This document shows, piece after piece, positions 6,772 to 14,895 of a stretch of DNA of 64,000 nucleotides. Origin of the DNA: an uncultured Alphaproteobacteria bacterium. Its GTDB lineage: Bacteria > Pseudomonadota > Alphaproteobacteria > RF32 > CAG-239. The DNA is taken from contig CAKQSV010000006.1 of the NCBI GenBank assembly GCA_934273635.1, forward strand, positions 19,958 through 83,957, in the 5' to 3' direction. Every line of letters begins with the position of its first letter. Within the stretch, counting starts at the first letter, position 1. Made by a program: the position numbers and the translations under genes. A model generated the notes under the pieces. That model made no database searches, had not been told where the DNA came from, and worked only from the letters and a program-made list of their open reading frames with translations.

Positions 6772-8289
6772 ATGCTTGCCAGTATCAACACCATTACTTT
6801 TAACGGACTACAAACTTTAGACGTCAACCTTCAGGCGCAAATAAGCTCAGGGTTACCCTCGTTCACGATTGTGGGACTTCCTGACAAATCCATTGCCGAA
6901 AGCAAAGAGCGTGTGCGCTCGGCATTACAGTCCATCGGCTTAAGCCTGCCGGCCAAGCGCATAGTCATCAATTTGGCGCCTGCCGATTTACTCAAAGAGG
7001 GCTCTCACTTTGACCTTCCGGTTGCTTTGGGAATATTGTCCTGCATGGGGGTTATTCCGCAAGAAGAGGTTGGCAACTATATTGCCATGGGCGAATTGAG
7101 TTTAGATGGCAGCATTATCGGCGTCAACGGTGTTCTACCGGTGGCAATGCACGCTTTTCGCACGCAAAAAGGGCTTATTTGTCCGGAGGTTCAAGGAGGC
7201 GAAGCCGCATGGTCGGGGTTAAAAGATATTGTGCCGGCGCCCTCCCTGCTGAGTTTGATAAATCATTTCAAAGGCGTATCGGTGTTATCGGCGCCGCAAC
7301 CGCAACGCCACGTTCCACCGACAACCCACTTAGATATGAGTGATGTTAAGGGTCAGGAGAGTGCCAAACGCGCGCTGGAGATTGCCGCGGCCGGCGGGCA
7401 TAATCTGCTGATGGTCGGACCTCCGGGGTCGGGCAAATCTATGCTTGCCGCCCGCATTGCCGGAATTTTGCCGCCTCTGACGGCTGAAGAAGCGCTCGAA
7501 ACCAGTATGATACACTCCATTGCCGGCGTTTTAAAAGACGGTAATATCTGCTTTGAGCGCCCGTTTCGAGATCCGCACCACAATGCCTCTATGCCCTCGC
7601 TTGTGGGTGGCGGACGCAAAGCTCGCCCTGGTGAGATTTCTTTGGCGCATAACGGCATTTTGTTTTTAGACGAGCTGCCCGAGTTTGACCGCTCCACATT
7701 AGAGGCGCTGCGCCAACCGCTTGAAAACGGCTATATTAATATCGCCCGCGTCAACACCCACGCCGTTTATCCGGCAAAATTTCAGCTGATAGCGGCAATG
7801 AATCCCTGCCGCTGCGGCAACCTTGGTGTTGAAGGGATGAGTTGCCCGCGCGCGCCGAAATGCGCCGTTGAGTACCAATCCAAAATCTCGGGACCATTGC
7901 TCGACCGTATTGATATTCATATTGAAGTTCCGGCCGTCAGCCCGTGGAAAATGAACGAAGGACGCAGCGGAGAAACCTCCGAGACTATTCGTAAACGGGT
8001 TATTGCCGCGCGCCAAATTCAAAAAAATCGCTTTTTAGAACTCGGAATTAAAGATTTATCCACAAACGCCGAACTTAAGGGACAAATTTTAGAAGATGTC
8101 ACACCGCTTGCAAACGACGCTCAAAACCTGCTTATAACGTTTGCCGACAAAAATCATTTGTCTGCCCGAGCCTATCATCGCACATTACGGTTAGCAAGAA
8201 CGATTGCGGACTTGCAAAATAGTACAAATATTCTTAGAATACACATTGCCGAGGCGTTATCTTATCGCCGAACCGCACCCGAATTATAA
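6772..8289 (+). CDS. comM: YifB/ComM-family Mg-chelatase-like AAA+ ATPase
   Basis: 505 residues, the usual length. The N-terminal part (1-170) has the Lon-protease-like fold of the family (FTIVGLPDKSIAESKERVRSA, then LAPADLLKEGSHFDLP). The AAA+ module follows with Walker A GPPGSGKS at about 216-223 and Walker B ILFLDELPEF at about 297-306. A Cys cluster (CRCGN...CPRAPKC, about 345-363) follows, and a C-terminal helical domain. ComM drives branch migration of recombination intermediates during natural transformation. In species without competence the gene is still common. No competence genes are visible nearby. Confidence 0.93.
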   Translation: MLASINTITFNGLQTLDVNLQAQISSGLPSFTIVGLPDKSIAESKERVRSALQSIGLSLPAKRIVINLAPADLLKEGSHFDLPVALGILSCMGVIPQEEVGNYIAMGELSLDGSIIGVNGVLPVAMHAFRTQKGLICPEVQGGEAAWSGLKDIVPAPSLLSLINHFKGVSVLSAPQPQRHVPPTTHLDMSDVKGQESAKRALEIAAAGGHNLLMVGPPGSGKSMLAARIAGILPPLTAEEALETSMIHSIAGVLKDGNICFERPFRDPHHNASMPSLVGGGRKARPGEISLAHNGILFLDELPEFDRSTLEALRQPLENGYINIARVNTHAVYPAKFQLIAAMNPCRCGNLGVEGMSCPRAPKCAVEYQSKISGPLLDRIDIHIEVPAVSPWKMNEGRSGETSETIRKRVIAARQIQKNRFLELGIKDLSTNAELKGQILEDVTPLANDAQNLLITFADKNHLSARAYHRTLRLARTIADLQNSTNILRIHIAEALSYRRTAPEL

Positions 8290-8319
8290 AAAAAGAAGAT
8301 TCTACGGAGCCCGATTAAA

Positions 8320-11157
8320 ATGAAGTTTTTTAAATCTGCACCATTGTTAGTTTTATCCGCATGGCTGACCGGCACCACTGCGCTGAGCTCAAATTTATAT
8401 GCGGCATGCAGTTCTTGCGGCGAAAGCCCTGCGGCTCCAACGCCTCAAACCCAAAAAAACATTTTTTCAGGCACCCGTCCCAAAATCACCCGCACCCGCA
8501 TTTTTCCGAACGGTGACGCCCAAAGCGGTTTAGGTGCCACGCCGCGCAACAGCGCCAGCGGTCCCATTTTCGGCACCAATGATTGCTCGGTCGGCGGGGG
8601 ACCGATGTTTGGTCCCAACACCTGCACCAAGCGCAAATGCGGCGGCGCAATGTTTGGTCCCCAAACCTGCAAACGCTTGGATTTGCCTTGCGAAAGTTGC
8701 AAACAGCCCCAACCGACCAAACAGCCGCCGCTGATTAAAAATTATAAAACCGTGCCCGATAACAACATTTATGACCGCATCCATAAATGCTCCGACTTAG
8801 CGTCATTTCAGTTGGAGTGGGTAGACTTCCGCATTAAGGACGGACGTTCTGACAGTTTCTCTCGCAAACTCGGTAATTATCGTTTCCGCCTGTTTGGTTG
8901 TCGCCGTTTTTCTAAAAACGCCATGCTCAATGAAGGTCGCATTATTCAAAAAAATATGCAGTTTATCGACATTTTTGAAGACATCGTCAACGACTGCTAT
9001 AATATTGTAAAAGTCCCGACCGAACTTTGCCTGCGCGATCAGGACTATGAGGCGCCGGAATACATCCTCACCGCCGAAATCACAGATTATTTTATGAACG
9101 TGTGCGACGGCTACGATTGGGACGCAGCGCAAAAAGACGAGCGTCGCTCCGGTTCGGCGGAAATGACCGTCACCTGGAGATTGCTTGACCTGACCAAAAC
9201 CCGCGTGTTGTGGAAAGGCGAGACCACCGGTTACAGCGAGCTGAAAGAAGGCGAATACAACGGTGAAATGGCATTGATTGAACAAGCGTTTGCCGATGCC
9301 TCGCTCAACCTGAAAGGTCTGCCCGAATTTGAAAATCAGTTAGCGGTGCGTGTAGACCCCGAAACTTTGGAACAACAAAAAACCACGCTGTTAGCCCTTG
9401 AACAAGCGGCAGACCCTGTCAAATGTAAAGTTCCGACCAAAACAGCCGAAACCTGCCCCGTTCCTGCGCAAATCAGCGAAAACGGCAATTCTTACGGCGC
9501 CGGTGCCGAGACCCATAGTCCTGATGCGCCTTTGCAACAATGCACCATGCCGGCGGAAGTTATCGAATATGCCCCGCAAGAGACTTTATATAAAGATGAC
9601 AATTCCGACACAATTCCTTTGGAACTTGATTTGAGCAACAAGCCATATCCTTATGCCGAAAACAGCGGCAGTATCTGCTATGGCTACAACAACGAGTCGC
9701 AAAACTTTGACTTTAACCCCAACAGCATTAACGGCAACGTCAGCGACGGCGGCTATGCCTTGAGTGACGCAGGCATTTGTGAGCCGACATTAAACAGCTA
9801 CCTTGAGCCTGCGGAAGAAAACGCCTGCGAAAATCCGTTATTTGGCACTTCGGGCGAAGATTGCGACCCGTCGCTCATCAGTTTTATCAAAGCCGACCAA
9901 GAGTGCGTCTCCAAACCTTTGGAACAAACCATAACCATCCCACAGGAGAGCGGCGAAATCTGCTTGTTTGCTGCCGATGAGATAACTTCCGCCGGCGGCA
10001 TCAGCAAAGACAGCGGCTACTACATCCCCGAAGTTGAGGTTGTCGCCCCGTCTGACAAAATCACTCAAAGTCCAGAGTGGCAGCCCTATGAACAACCGAC
10101 CGAAATGCGCGAGCCCGAAACTTATGAGCAATCGGGTATCACCGATGGCGGTAATGCGGCAAACGACCGCGGCACCGAGGCTGTTCCGGACGCTATTCCG
10201 ACCACTCTTTATAACAAAGACGCGATTGTCACTCGCCCGACCTTGCCGCAATGTCCGCCCGAAGCGACAGAACCGGAATATAAGATTGAAAAAGCTCCGG
10301 ATGGACAAGATGTCAAAGTCCCGACATGCTATATTGTTGAAAAATCAGGCGATTCATCCGAAGGCTCGGCAGTGACCGATACCGCCACCATTGACCAAAC
10401 ACCGGAGATTATTGAAAAAGGCAACTATCGCACCGCCGACCATTTCTGTATTGAAAACGTTGCGCCCTACCCTGATATGAGACCTGAAAATCTCTACAAA
10501 GTCCGAGCCTCAATGATGTCGGTGCGCAATGCGCAAGGCAAAGAAAATGCCGGTCTGCTGATTTCCGACGACCTGATTTTAACCTCCGCCGACCTGATTG
10601 ACAACTCTACAATCTGGTATGATGTCGAAACCATTAACGGCGTTAAGGCCAAAGCGAAAGTTGTGCGCATTAACGTACGGAAAAACATTGCCCTGTTGCA
10701 AACTAAAAATAAAATGTATTTCCGCCCATTATCGTTGAATATGGAGCTTCCGCCGGTTGGTAGCAGCGGTTATATGTCTTTGGGCTTGTTGAACAATGCC
10801 GAGGGTGAAAACTACCTTGATGACAAAGGCTCAATTAAGGGTTATCGTTTTTCTGATGAAATGGGCACCGAGATTATCACCGACACCTTTGTTCAGACTG
10901 TCAGCTCCGGCGGCGCGCTGATAGATGAAAAAGGCGTGGTGACAGGTTTTGCCTCTCGCAACCAGAAATACGACGACCGCGGCGATTTATTCGCTCCGAT
11001 TCAAGACGCCATTAACAGCATCGGATTGGAGGTCTGCGGTCAAGCCGAACCGTTTGTTCAACCGCCGGCGGCAGTTCTCAAACCGGTGTCTTCGGCGATT
11101 GATAACTTCACCGGCTCTAAAGAACCGGCAGTTATGTCCGCGAAAAAGCGCAAATAA
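8320..11157 (+). CDS. large secreted Cys-rich protein with a degenerate trypsin-like C-terminal domain
   Basis: 945 residues with a Sec signal peptide (hydrophobic residues 8-28, cleavage near YAA-CSS). Residues about 75-125 contain three copies of a PxFGxNxC motif (GPIFGTNDC, GPMFGPNTC, GAMFGPQTC). Residues about 145-345 form a compact domain with conserved-looking WVDFRIKDGRSD and EMTVTWRLLDL blocks, unknown to me. A long Pro/Glu/Cys-rich low-complexity region (about 350-715) follows. The last about 200 residues have a chymotrypsin/HtrA-like strand order. The nucleophile motif SSGGAL keeps Ser863, but the position of the catalytic His is Asp758 (TSADLID) and that of the catalytic Asp is Asn789 (RKNIALL). 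It is therefore probably a non-catalytic trypsin fold. A strong terminator follows. Confidence 0.72.
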   Translation: MKFFKSAPLLVLSAWLTGTTALSSNLYAACSSCGESPAAPTPQTQKNIFSGTRPKITRTRIFPNGDAQSGLGATPRNSASGPIFGTNDCSVGGGPMFGPNTCTKRKCGGAMFGPQTCKRLDLPCESCKQPQPTKQPPLIKNYKTVPDNNIYDRIHKCSDLASFQLEWVDFRIKDGRSDSFSRKLGNYRFRLFGCRRFSKNAMLNEGRIIQKNMQFIDIFEDIVNDCYNIVKVPTELCLRDQDYEAPEYILTAEITDYFMNVCDGYDWDAAQKDERRSGSAEMTVTWRLLDLTKTRVLWKGETTGYSELKEGEYNGEMALIEQAFADASLNLKGLPEFENQLAVRVDPETLEQQKTTLLALEQAADPVKCKVPTKTAETCPVPAQISENGNSYGAGAETHSPDAPLQQCTMPAEVIEYAPQETLYKDDNSDTIPLELDLSNKPYPYAENSGSICYGYNNESQNFDFNPNSINGNVSDGGYALSDAGICEPTLNSYLEPAEENACENPLFGTSGEDCDPSLISFIKADQECVSKPLEQTITIPQESGEICLFAADEITSAGGISKDSGYYIPEVEVVAPSDKITQSPEWQPYEQPTEMREPETYEQSGITDGGNAANDRGTEAVPDAIPTTLYNKDAIVTRPTLPQCPPEATEPEYKIEKAPDGQDVKVPTCYIVEKSGDSSEGSAVTDTATIDQTPEIIEKGNYRTADHFCIENVAPYPDMRPENLYKVRASMMSVRNAQGKENAGLLISDDLILTSADLIDNSTIWYDVETINGVKAKAKVVRINVRKNIALLQTKNKMYFRPLSLNMELPPVGSSGYMSLGLLNNAEGENYLDDKGSIKGYRFSDEMGTEIITDTFVQTVSSGGALIDEKGVVTGFASRNQKYDDRGDLFAPIQDAINSIGLEVCGQAEPFVQPPAAVLKPVSSAIDNFTGSKEPAVMSAKKRK

Positions 11158-11169
11158 CCATAAGGCACA

Positions 11170-11205
11170 AAAAAACTCATATTCCCCACGGAATATGAGT
11201 TTTTT
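11170..11205. terminator. bidirectional terminator
   Basis: Perfect 16-bp stem AAAAAACTCATATTCC / GGAATATGAGTTTTTT with a 4-base loop, between the convergent 945-aa and 212-aa genes. Confidence 0.92.
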
Positions 11206-11209
11206 GTTA

Positions 11210-11848
11210 TTACTTAATCCAAAGCGCCATACGCCCAGGAGCCCAACAGTACAGACCTTTAGATTTATACCACGCACGACAAGCCTCAACCCTAAAAGTG
11301 TGAACCCCATTATAACCTTTACATATAAAGTTATAGGTTGCACCAAACCCCTTTACTGCATCAGTTGCCAAAAACGCAAAACGTTTATCCTTCCACAGCA
11401 TACAATCAACACCATGTTCCTGCAAAATTTCTGCGGTTTTATCATAGCCCCTTGACTTCCAACAATAAATATCCATATCTTCTGCCGGAACAATCTCTCT
11501 GCCTTGATAATCAAGTCTGGACGCATAATTCGGAAGAAATTCAATATCAGTACAAGGATTTCTTTTCCACTCCTCTTTAGCATCAGGCATATCTTCAGCC
11601 ATCAAACGAGAAATTAACAGATTGGGACGAGCTTGAATACCCCAAACATAAGGTTTCATCGTCAAATCCAACCCGTCCTTAAGAATAATGGTATTATTCT
11701 TCTTATAAACCACACCAAAAGGCGTTGGAATAATAAGTTCACTCTTCGTCATTGATGTATCCGACACTGCGCCAACACCATTTTCGATAAGTTTAAGCTC
11801 CTGCATCATAATTTTATAACCAGAATCTTCTAAATTGAATGGCTCCAT
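11210..11848 (-). CDS. hypothetical protein, tandem paralog A (212 aa)
   Basis: No signal peptide or membrane segment. It shares with the 265-aa gene at 11989-12786 the blocks VVYKK, KxYVWGI, SRLxAxDM and the C-terminal block YDKTAEILQEHGVDCMLWKDKRF, so the two are tandem paralogs. The family is not recognised. The C-terminal block with an invariant GVDCMLW suggests a conserved functional pocket. The gene has its own promoter (11890-11918) and shares a terminator with the convergent upstream gene. Confidence 0.72.
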   Translation of the reverse strand: MEPFNLEDSGYKIMMQELKLIENGVGAVSDTSMTKSELIIPTPFGVVYKKNNTIILKDGLDLTMKPYVWGIQARPNLLISRLMAEDMPDAKEEWKRNPCTDIEFLPNYASRLDYQGREIVPAEDMDIYCWKSRGYDKTAEILQEHGVDCMLWKDKRFAFLATDAVKGFGATYNFICKGYNGVHTFRVEACRAWYKSKGLYCWAPGRMALWIK

Positions 11849-11889
11849 AATTATATAAGTTTAATTAATAATAAGAAAATATCAGTCTT

Positions 11890-11918
11890 ACCATACCCGT
11901 TTTTCAAAATTTTGTCAA
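11890..11918 (-). promoter_or_regulatory. promoter of paralog A
   Basis: On the minus strand, perfect -35 TTGACA (11913-11918), a 17-base spacer ending CGGG, and -10 TATGGT (11890-11895). The predicted leader is about 35 bases. The surrounding 80 bases are closely similar to the promoter of paralog B. Confidence 0.82.
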
Positions 11919-11945
11919 GTTCTGTCTTGCAATTAATCAGCCACA

Positions 11946-11984
11946 AAAAAAATCTCCATATCGCACCGATATGAAGATTTTTTT
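11946..11984. terminator. terminator of paralog B
   Basis: 18-base arms AAAAAAATCTcCATATCG / CGATATGAAGATTTTTTT with a 3-base loop and one G-T pair. It lies directly after the stop of the 265-aa gene. Confidence 0.88.
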
Positions 11985-11988
11985 ATTT

Positions 11989-12786
11989 TTACAGCATTGT
12001 TATCATAAACAACACTCTGGCCGGATAATAAGCGTTCGACGGATAACATTCTACCCTGACTCCGCGTTCGGTATCTTTCAGTTTAAAACAACCCAAAGAT
12101 AATCCTTCGCTGCCAAAGAAACTACGACTGGCATCAACCATTTCAACAGAGTTGTTTGCGCCCTGAAAAGCCACAGACGTAAAACGATCATCACGCCACA
12201 GCATACAATCAACACCAAAACTTTGCAAAATCTTGGCTGTCTTATCAAATGACTCGTCAATACCCCTGACACAAATAGCAAAGACTGAAGATGTATGCAT
12301 TACCAGTCGACACTTACGCCCATCATCCATTATAATTGGAATTGGATTATAAGTATCGACAATTTTTGCAAGCATTTTATAAATACCTTCATCTTCTGTC
12401 AAAGGCTCTTCCTGCTTTGGCGATTTTTCCGCTGCTTTATCTGCAAAGAGCAAACCTTTCTGATAGTTTCTGGCCTCTCGTTTCGGCGAGTTTTCCTTAA
12501 CTTCCTTTGCCAAAGCCGCCTCTTGCGCCAACATGTCTTTTGCAGGCAAGCGGGAAACACACAATCCTTCCTCAGTGGCAATTCCCCACACATACTTTTT
12601 CCAAGGTAAAATCAAACCTTTTTTTGCGAAAAATGTATCACCTTTTTTATAGACGACATAAAGCGGTGTAGACTTCAACACACCTTTGTTGGTCACTAAA
12701 TCGCCTAACACAGAGATAACATCTTCTTCGCTGAGGTTAAGCTCCTGCATTTTGGCACTAAGCTTGTCTAAATTAAGTTTATCCAT
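11989..12786 (-). CDS. hypothetical protein, tandem paralog B (265 aa)
   Basis: Paralog of the 212-aa gene, with a Lys/Glu-rich insertion of about 50 residues in the middle (residues about 90-135). Conserved blocks: LYVVYKKGD, KKYVWGIATEEGLCVSRLPAKDM, and FDKTAKILQSFGVDCMLWRDDRF. No signal peptide or membrane helix is seen. The N-terminus (MDKLNLDKLSAKMQELNLSE) is an amphipathic helix. Function is unknown. Its own promoter and terminator show that each copy is a separate transcription unit after duplication. Confidence 0.72.
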   Translation of the reverse strand: MDKLNLDKLSAKMQELNLSEEDVISVLGDLVTNKGVLKSTPLYVVYKKGDTFFAKKGLILPWKKYVWGIATEEGLCVSRLPAKDMLAQEAALAKEVKENSPKREARNYQKGLLFADKAAEKSPKQEEPLTEDEGIYKMLAKIVDTYNPIPIIMDDGRKCRLVMHTSSVFAICVRGIDESFDKTAKILQSFGVDCMLWRDDRFTSVAFQGANNSVEMVDASRSFFGSEGLSLGCFKLKDTERGVRVECYPSNAYYPARVLFMITML

Positions 12787-12827
12787 AATTATATTGTTTT
12801 AAATTAATAATAAGAAAATATCACTCT

Positions 12828-12856
12828 GACCCTACCCGCTTTTTCCATTTTTGTCA
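12828..12856 (-). promoter_or_regulatory. promoter of paralog B
   Basis: On the minus strand, -35 TTGACA (12851-12856), a 17-base spacer ending GCGGG, and -10 TAGGGT (12828-12833). It matches the paralog A promoter base for base over most of its length, including the AATAATAAGAAAATATCA block downstream. Confidence 0.75.
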
Positions 12857-12988
12857 AGTTCCGTCTTACACTTCCAAATCTCAACCGGTTTTTATGAAAA
12901 TCCGCAATATCATTGCAGATTTTATGCAGTAGCATTGCGTATTTTCACAAACGCCATCCCCCTCACCTCTGACTTTTATAATAATTTG

Positions 12989-13017
12989 CTTGCAATGCCG
13001 CAATTTTTTCCCTACAT
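12989..13017 (+). promoter_or_regulatory. candidate heat-shock (RpoH) promoter of hslVU
   Basis: CTTG at 12989-12992, 17 bases, then CCCTACAT at 13010-13017. This resembles the alphaproteobacterial RpoH pattern (CTTG, 17-18 bases, CYTATNT) with a mismatch in the -10. It lies 35 bases before the hslV start, and hslVU is a classic heat-shock target. A sigma-70 reading (TTGCAA, 17, TACATA) of almost the same bases is also possible. Confidence 0.45.
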
Positions 13018-13052
13018 AGATATTAGTATACAAAACAGCAAGGATAAAACCC

Positions 13053-13577
13053 ATGACCACAATCTTGTGTATCCGAAAAGGAAACGAAGTTCTAATGGCC
13101 GGAGACGGGCAAGCCACATTAGGCGAAGCGATTGTCTTCAAGTCAAAATCTGTTAAGGTTCGCCGCATTGGCAACGGCAACATCATCGCCGGTTTTGCCG
13201 GCGCCGCCGCCGACGGCATCACTTTAATTGAGCGCCTTGAAGGCAAACTTGAAAAACACGCGAACCAACTCAAGCGCGCCGCGGTTGAACTTGCCAAAGA
13301 CTGGCGTATGGATAAATATTTGCGACAGTTGCAAGCGTTTATGATTGTGGCCGACAAAAACGTGTCGTTGGTCATTTCCGGCACCGGTGAAGTTATGGAA
13401 CCGGATGATGGCATAATCGGCATTGGCAGCGGCGGCAATTATGCTATGGCGGCCGCGAAAGCGCTGTATGATATTGACGGTCTATCACTGGAAGACATTG
13501 CCGCTAAAGCTATGAAAATTGCCGGCGACATAGATGTTTATACAAACCATAACGTTATCATGGAAAAGGTAAAATAA
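13053..13577 (+). CDS. hslV: ATP-dependent protease subunit HslV (ClpQ)
   Basis: 174 residues. Starting MTTILCIRKGNEVLMAGDGQ, it exposes the catalytic N-terminal Thr2 after Met removal. The proteasome-beta-type GDGQATLG and FAGAAADG blocks are intact. HslV dodecamers degrade proteins unfolded by HslU in the cytoplasm. The hslU start follows one base after the stop, so the two are translated together. The upstream element at 12989-13017 suggests heat-shock control. Confidence 0.96.
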   Translation: MTTILCIRKGNEVLMAGDGQATLGEAIVFKSKSVKVRRIGNGNIIAGFAGAAADGITLIERLEGKLEKHANQLKRAAVELAKDWRMDKYLRQLQAFMIVADKNVSLVISGTGEVMEPDDGIIGIGSGGNYAMAAAKALYDIDGLSLEDIAAKAMKIAGDIDVYTNHNVIMEKVK

Positions 13578-13578
13578 A

Positions 13579-14895
13579 ATGAGCACCACCACCTTCAGCC
13601 CTCGTGAAATTGTCTCAGAACTTGACCGCTACATTGTCGGACAAGAAGACGCCAAAAAAGCCGTTGCAGTTGCTTTGCGCAATCGTTGGCGGAGAATGCA
13701 ACTCCCCGAGCGCCTCAAAGAAGAAATCGTGCCAAAAAATATTTTAATGGTCGGTCCGACCGGCGTGGGCAAAACTGAAATTTCTCGCCGTCTGGCCAAA
13801 CTTGCCAAAGCCCCGTTCATCAAGGTTGAAGCCACCAAATTTACCGAAATTGGCTATGTGGGCAGAGATGTTGAATCCATTATTCGCGATTTGGTTGAAA
13901 ATGCCATCCACAGCACCAAAAAAGAAATGAGCAAACAAGTGCAAACCAAAGCCGAAAGAGCCGCCGAAGACCGTGTGCTTGAGGTGTTGGTTGGCGCTGA
14001 TGCCTCAGACGAAACCAAACAAAAATTCCGCACGATGTTGCGCAACAATCAGCTGAACGATAAAGAAATTGAAATCAGTATTTTAGACAACAGCAACAAC
14101 ACCATGCCCACCATTGACATCCCTGGAATGCCGGGGGCGCAAATGGGAATGATTAGCCTTGGCGACTTGTTGGGCAAACCATTTGGTGATAAGTATAAAA
14201 CAAAAAAAATGACCGTTGGCGATGCCTATAAGGTTTTGATGGATGAAGAATGCGACAAGTTATTAGACAATGACGCCATCACCCAAGAGGCGATTAAAGC
14301 GGTTGAAAACGACGGCATTGTCTTTATTGACGAGATTGATAAAATCACCGGCAAGGACGAACGCCGCGGCGGCGATGTCTCCCGCGAGGGCGTACAAAGA
14401 GACTTATTGCCTCTTATTGAAGGAACAACGGTCACCACCAAATACGGCAGTGTTAAAACCGACCATATTTTGTTTATTTGCTCGGGCGCGTTTCATCTGA
14501 CCAAACCATCTGACTTGTTACCGGAATTACAGGGACGCCTGCCGATAAGAGTTGAGCTCAAGGCTCTGACTCACGATGATTTTGTTAAGATTTTAACTGA
14601 ACCGGAAGCAAACTTAATCCAACAATATGTCGCCTTAATGGACACCGAAAACTTTCACTTGAGTTTTTCTGCCGCCGCGATTGATAAGATTGCCGATGTT
14701 GCGGTCAAAATCAACGAAAATGTCGAAAATATCGGCGCGCGCCGCCTGCATACGGTGTTGGAAATTTTACTGGAAGACATCAGCTTTTCCGCCTCCGAAC
14801 GCAATGGCGAAAATCTGGAAATCACACCGGAAATGGTGAGCGAAAAACTGGAAAAATACACCCAAAGCAGTGACTTGTCTAAGTTTATACTGTGA
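13579..14895 (+). CDS. hslU: ATP-dependent protease ATPase subunit HslU (ClpY)
   Basis: 438 residues. It opens with the family N-terminus (SPREIVSELDRYIVGQ). Walker A GPTGVGKT lies at about 59-66, followed by FTEIGYVGRDVESIIRDL (pore-loop region). An inserted I-domain covers about 105-230. Walker B VFIDEIDKI is at about 249-257, with sensor motifs in GRLPIRVEL. The C-terminus ends DLSKFIL, matching the HslV-docking tail of the family. HslU unfolds substrates for HslV. The stop overlaps the hemW start by one base. Confidence 0.97.
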   Translation: MSTTTFSPREIVSELDRYIVGQEDAKKAVAVALRNRWRRMQLPERLKEEIVPKNILMVGPTGVGKTEISRRLAKLAKAPFIKVEATKFTEIGYVGRDVESIIRDLVENAIHSTKKEMSKQVQTKAERAAEDRVLEVLVGADASDETKQKFRTMLRNNQLNDKEIEISILDNSNNTMPTIDIPGMPGAQMGMISLGDLLGKPFGDKYKTKKMTVGDAYKVLMDEECDKLLDNDAITQEAIKAVENDGIVFIDEIDKITGKDERRGGDVSREGVQRDLLPLIEGTTVTTKYGSVKTDHILFICSGAFHLTKPSDLLPELQGRLPIRVELKALTHDDFVKILTEPEANLIQQYVALMDTENFHLSFSAAAIDKIADVAVKINENVENIGARRLHTVLEILLEDISFSASERNGENLEITPEMVSEKLEKYTQSSDLSKFIL

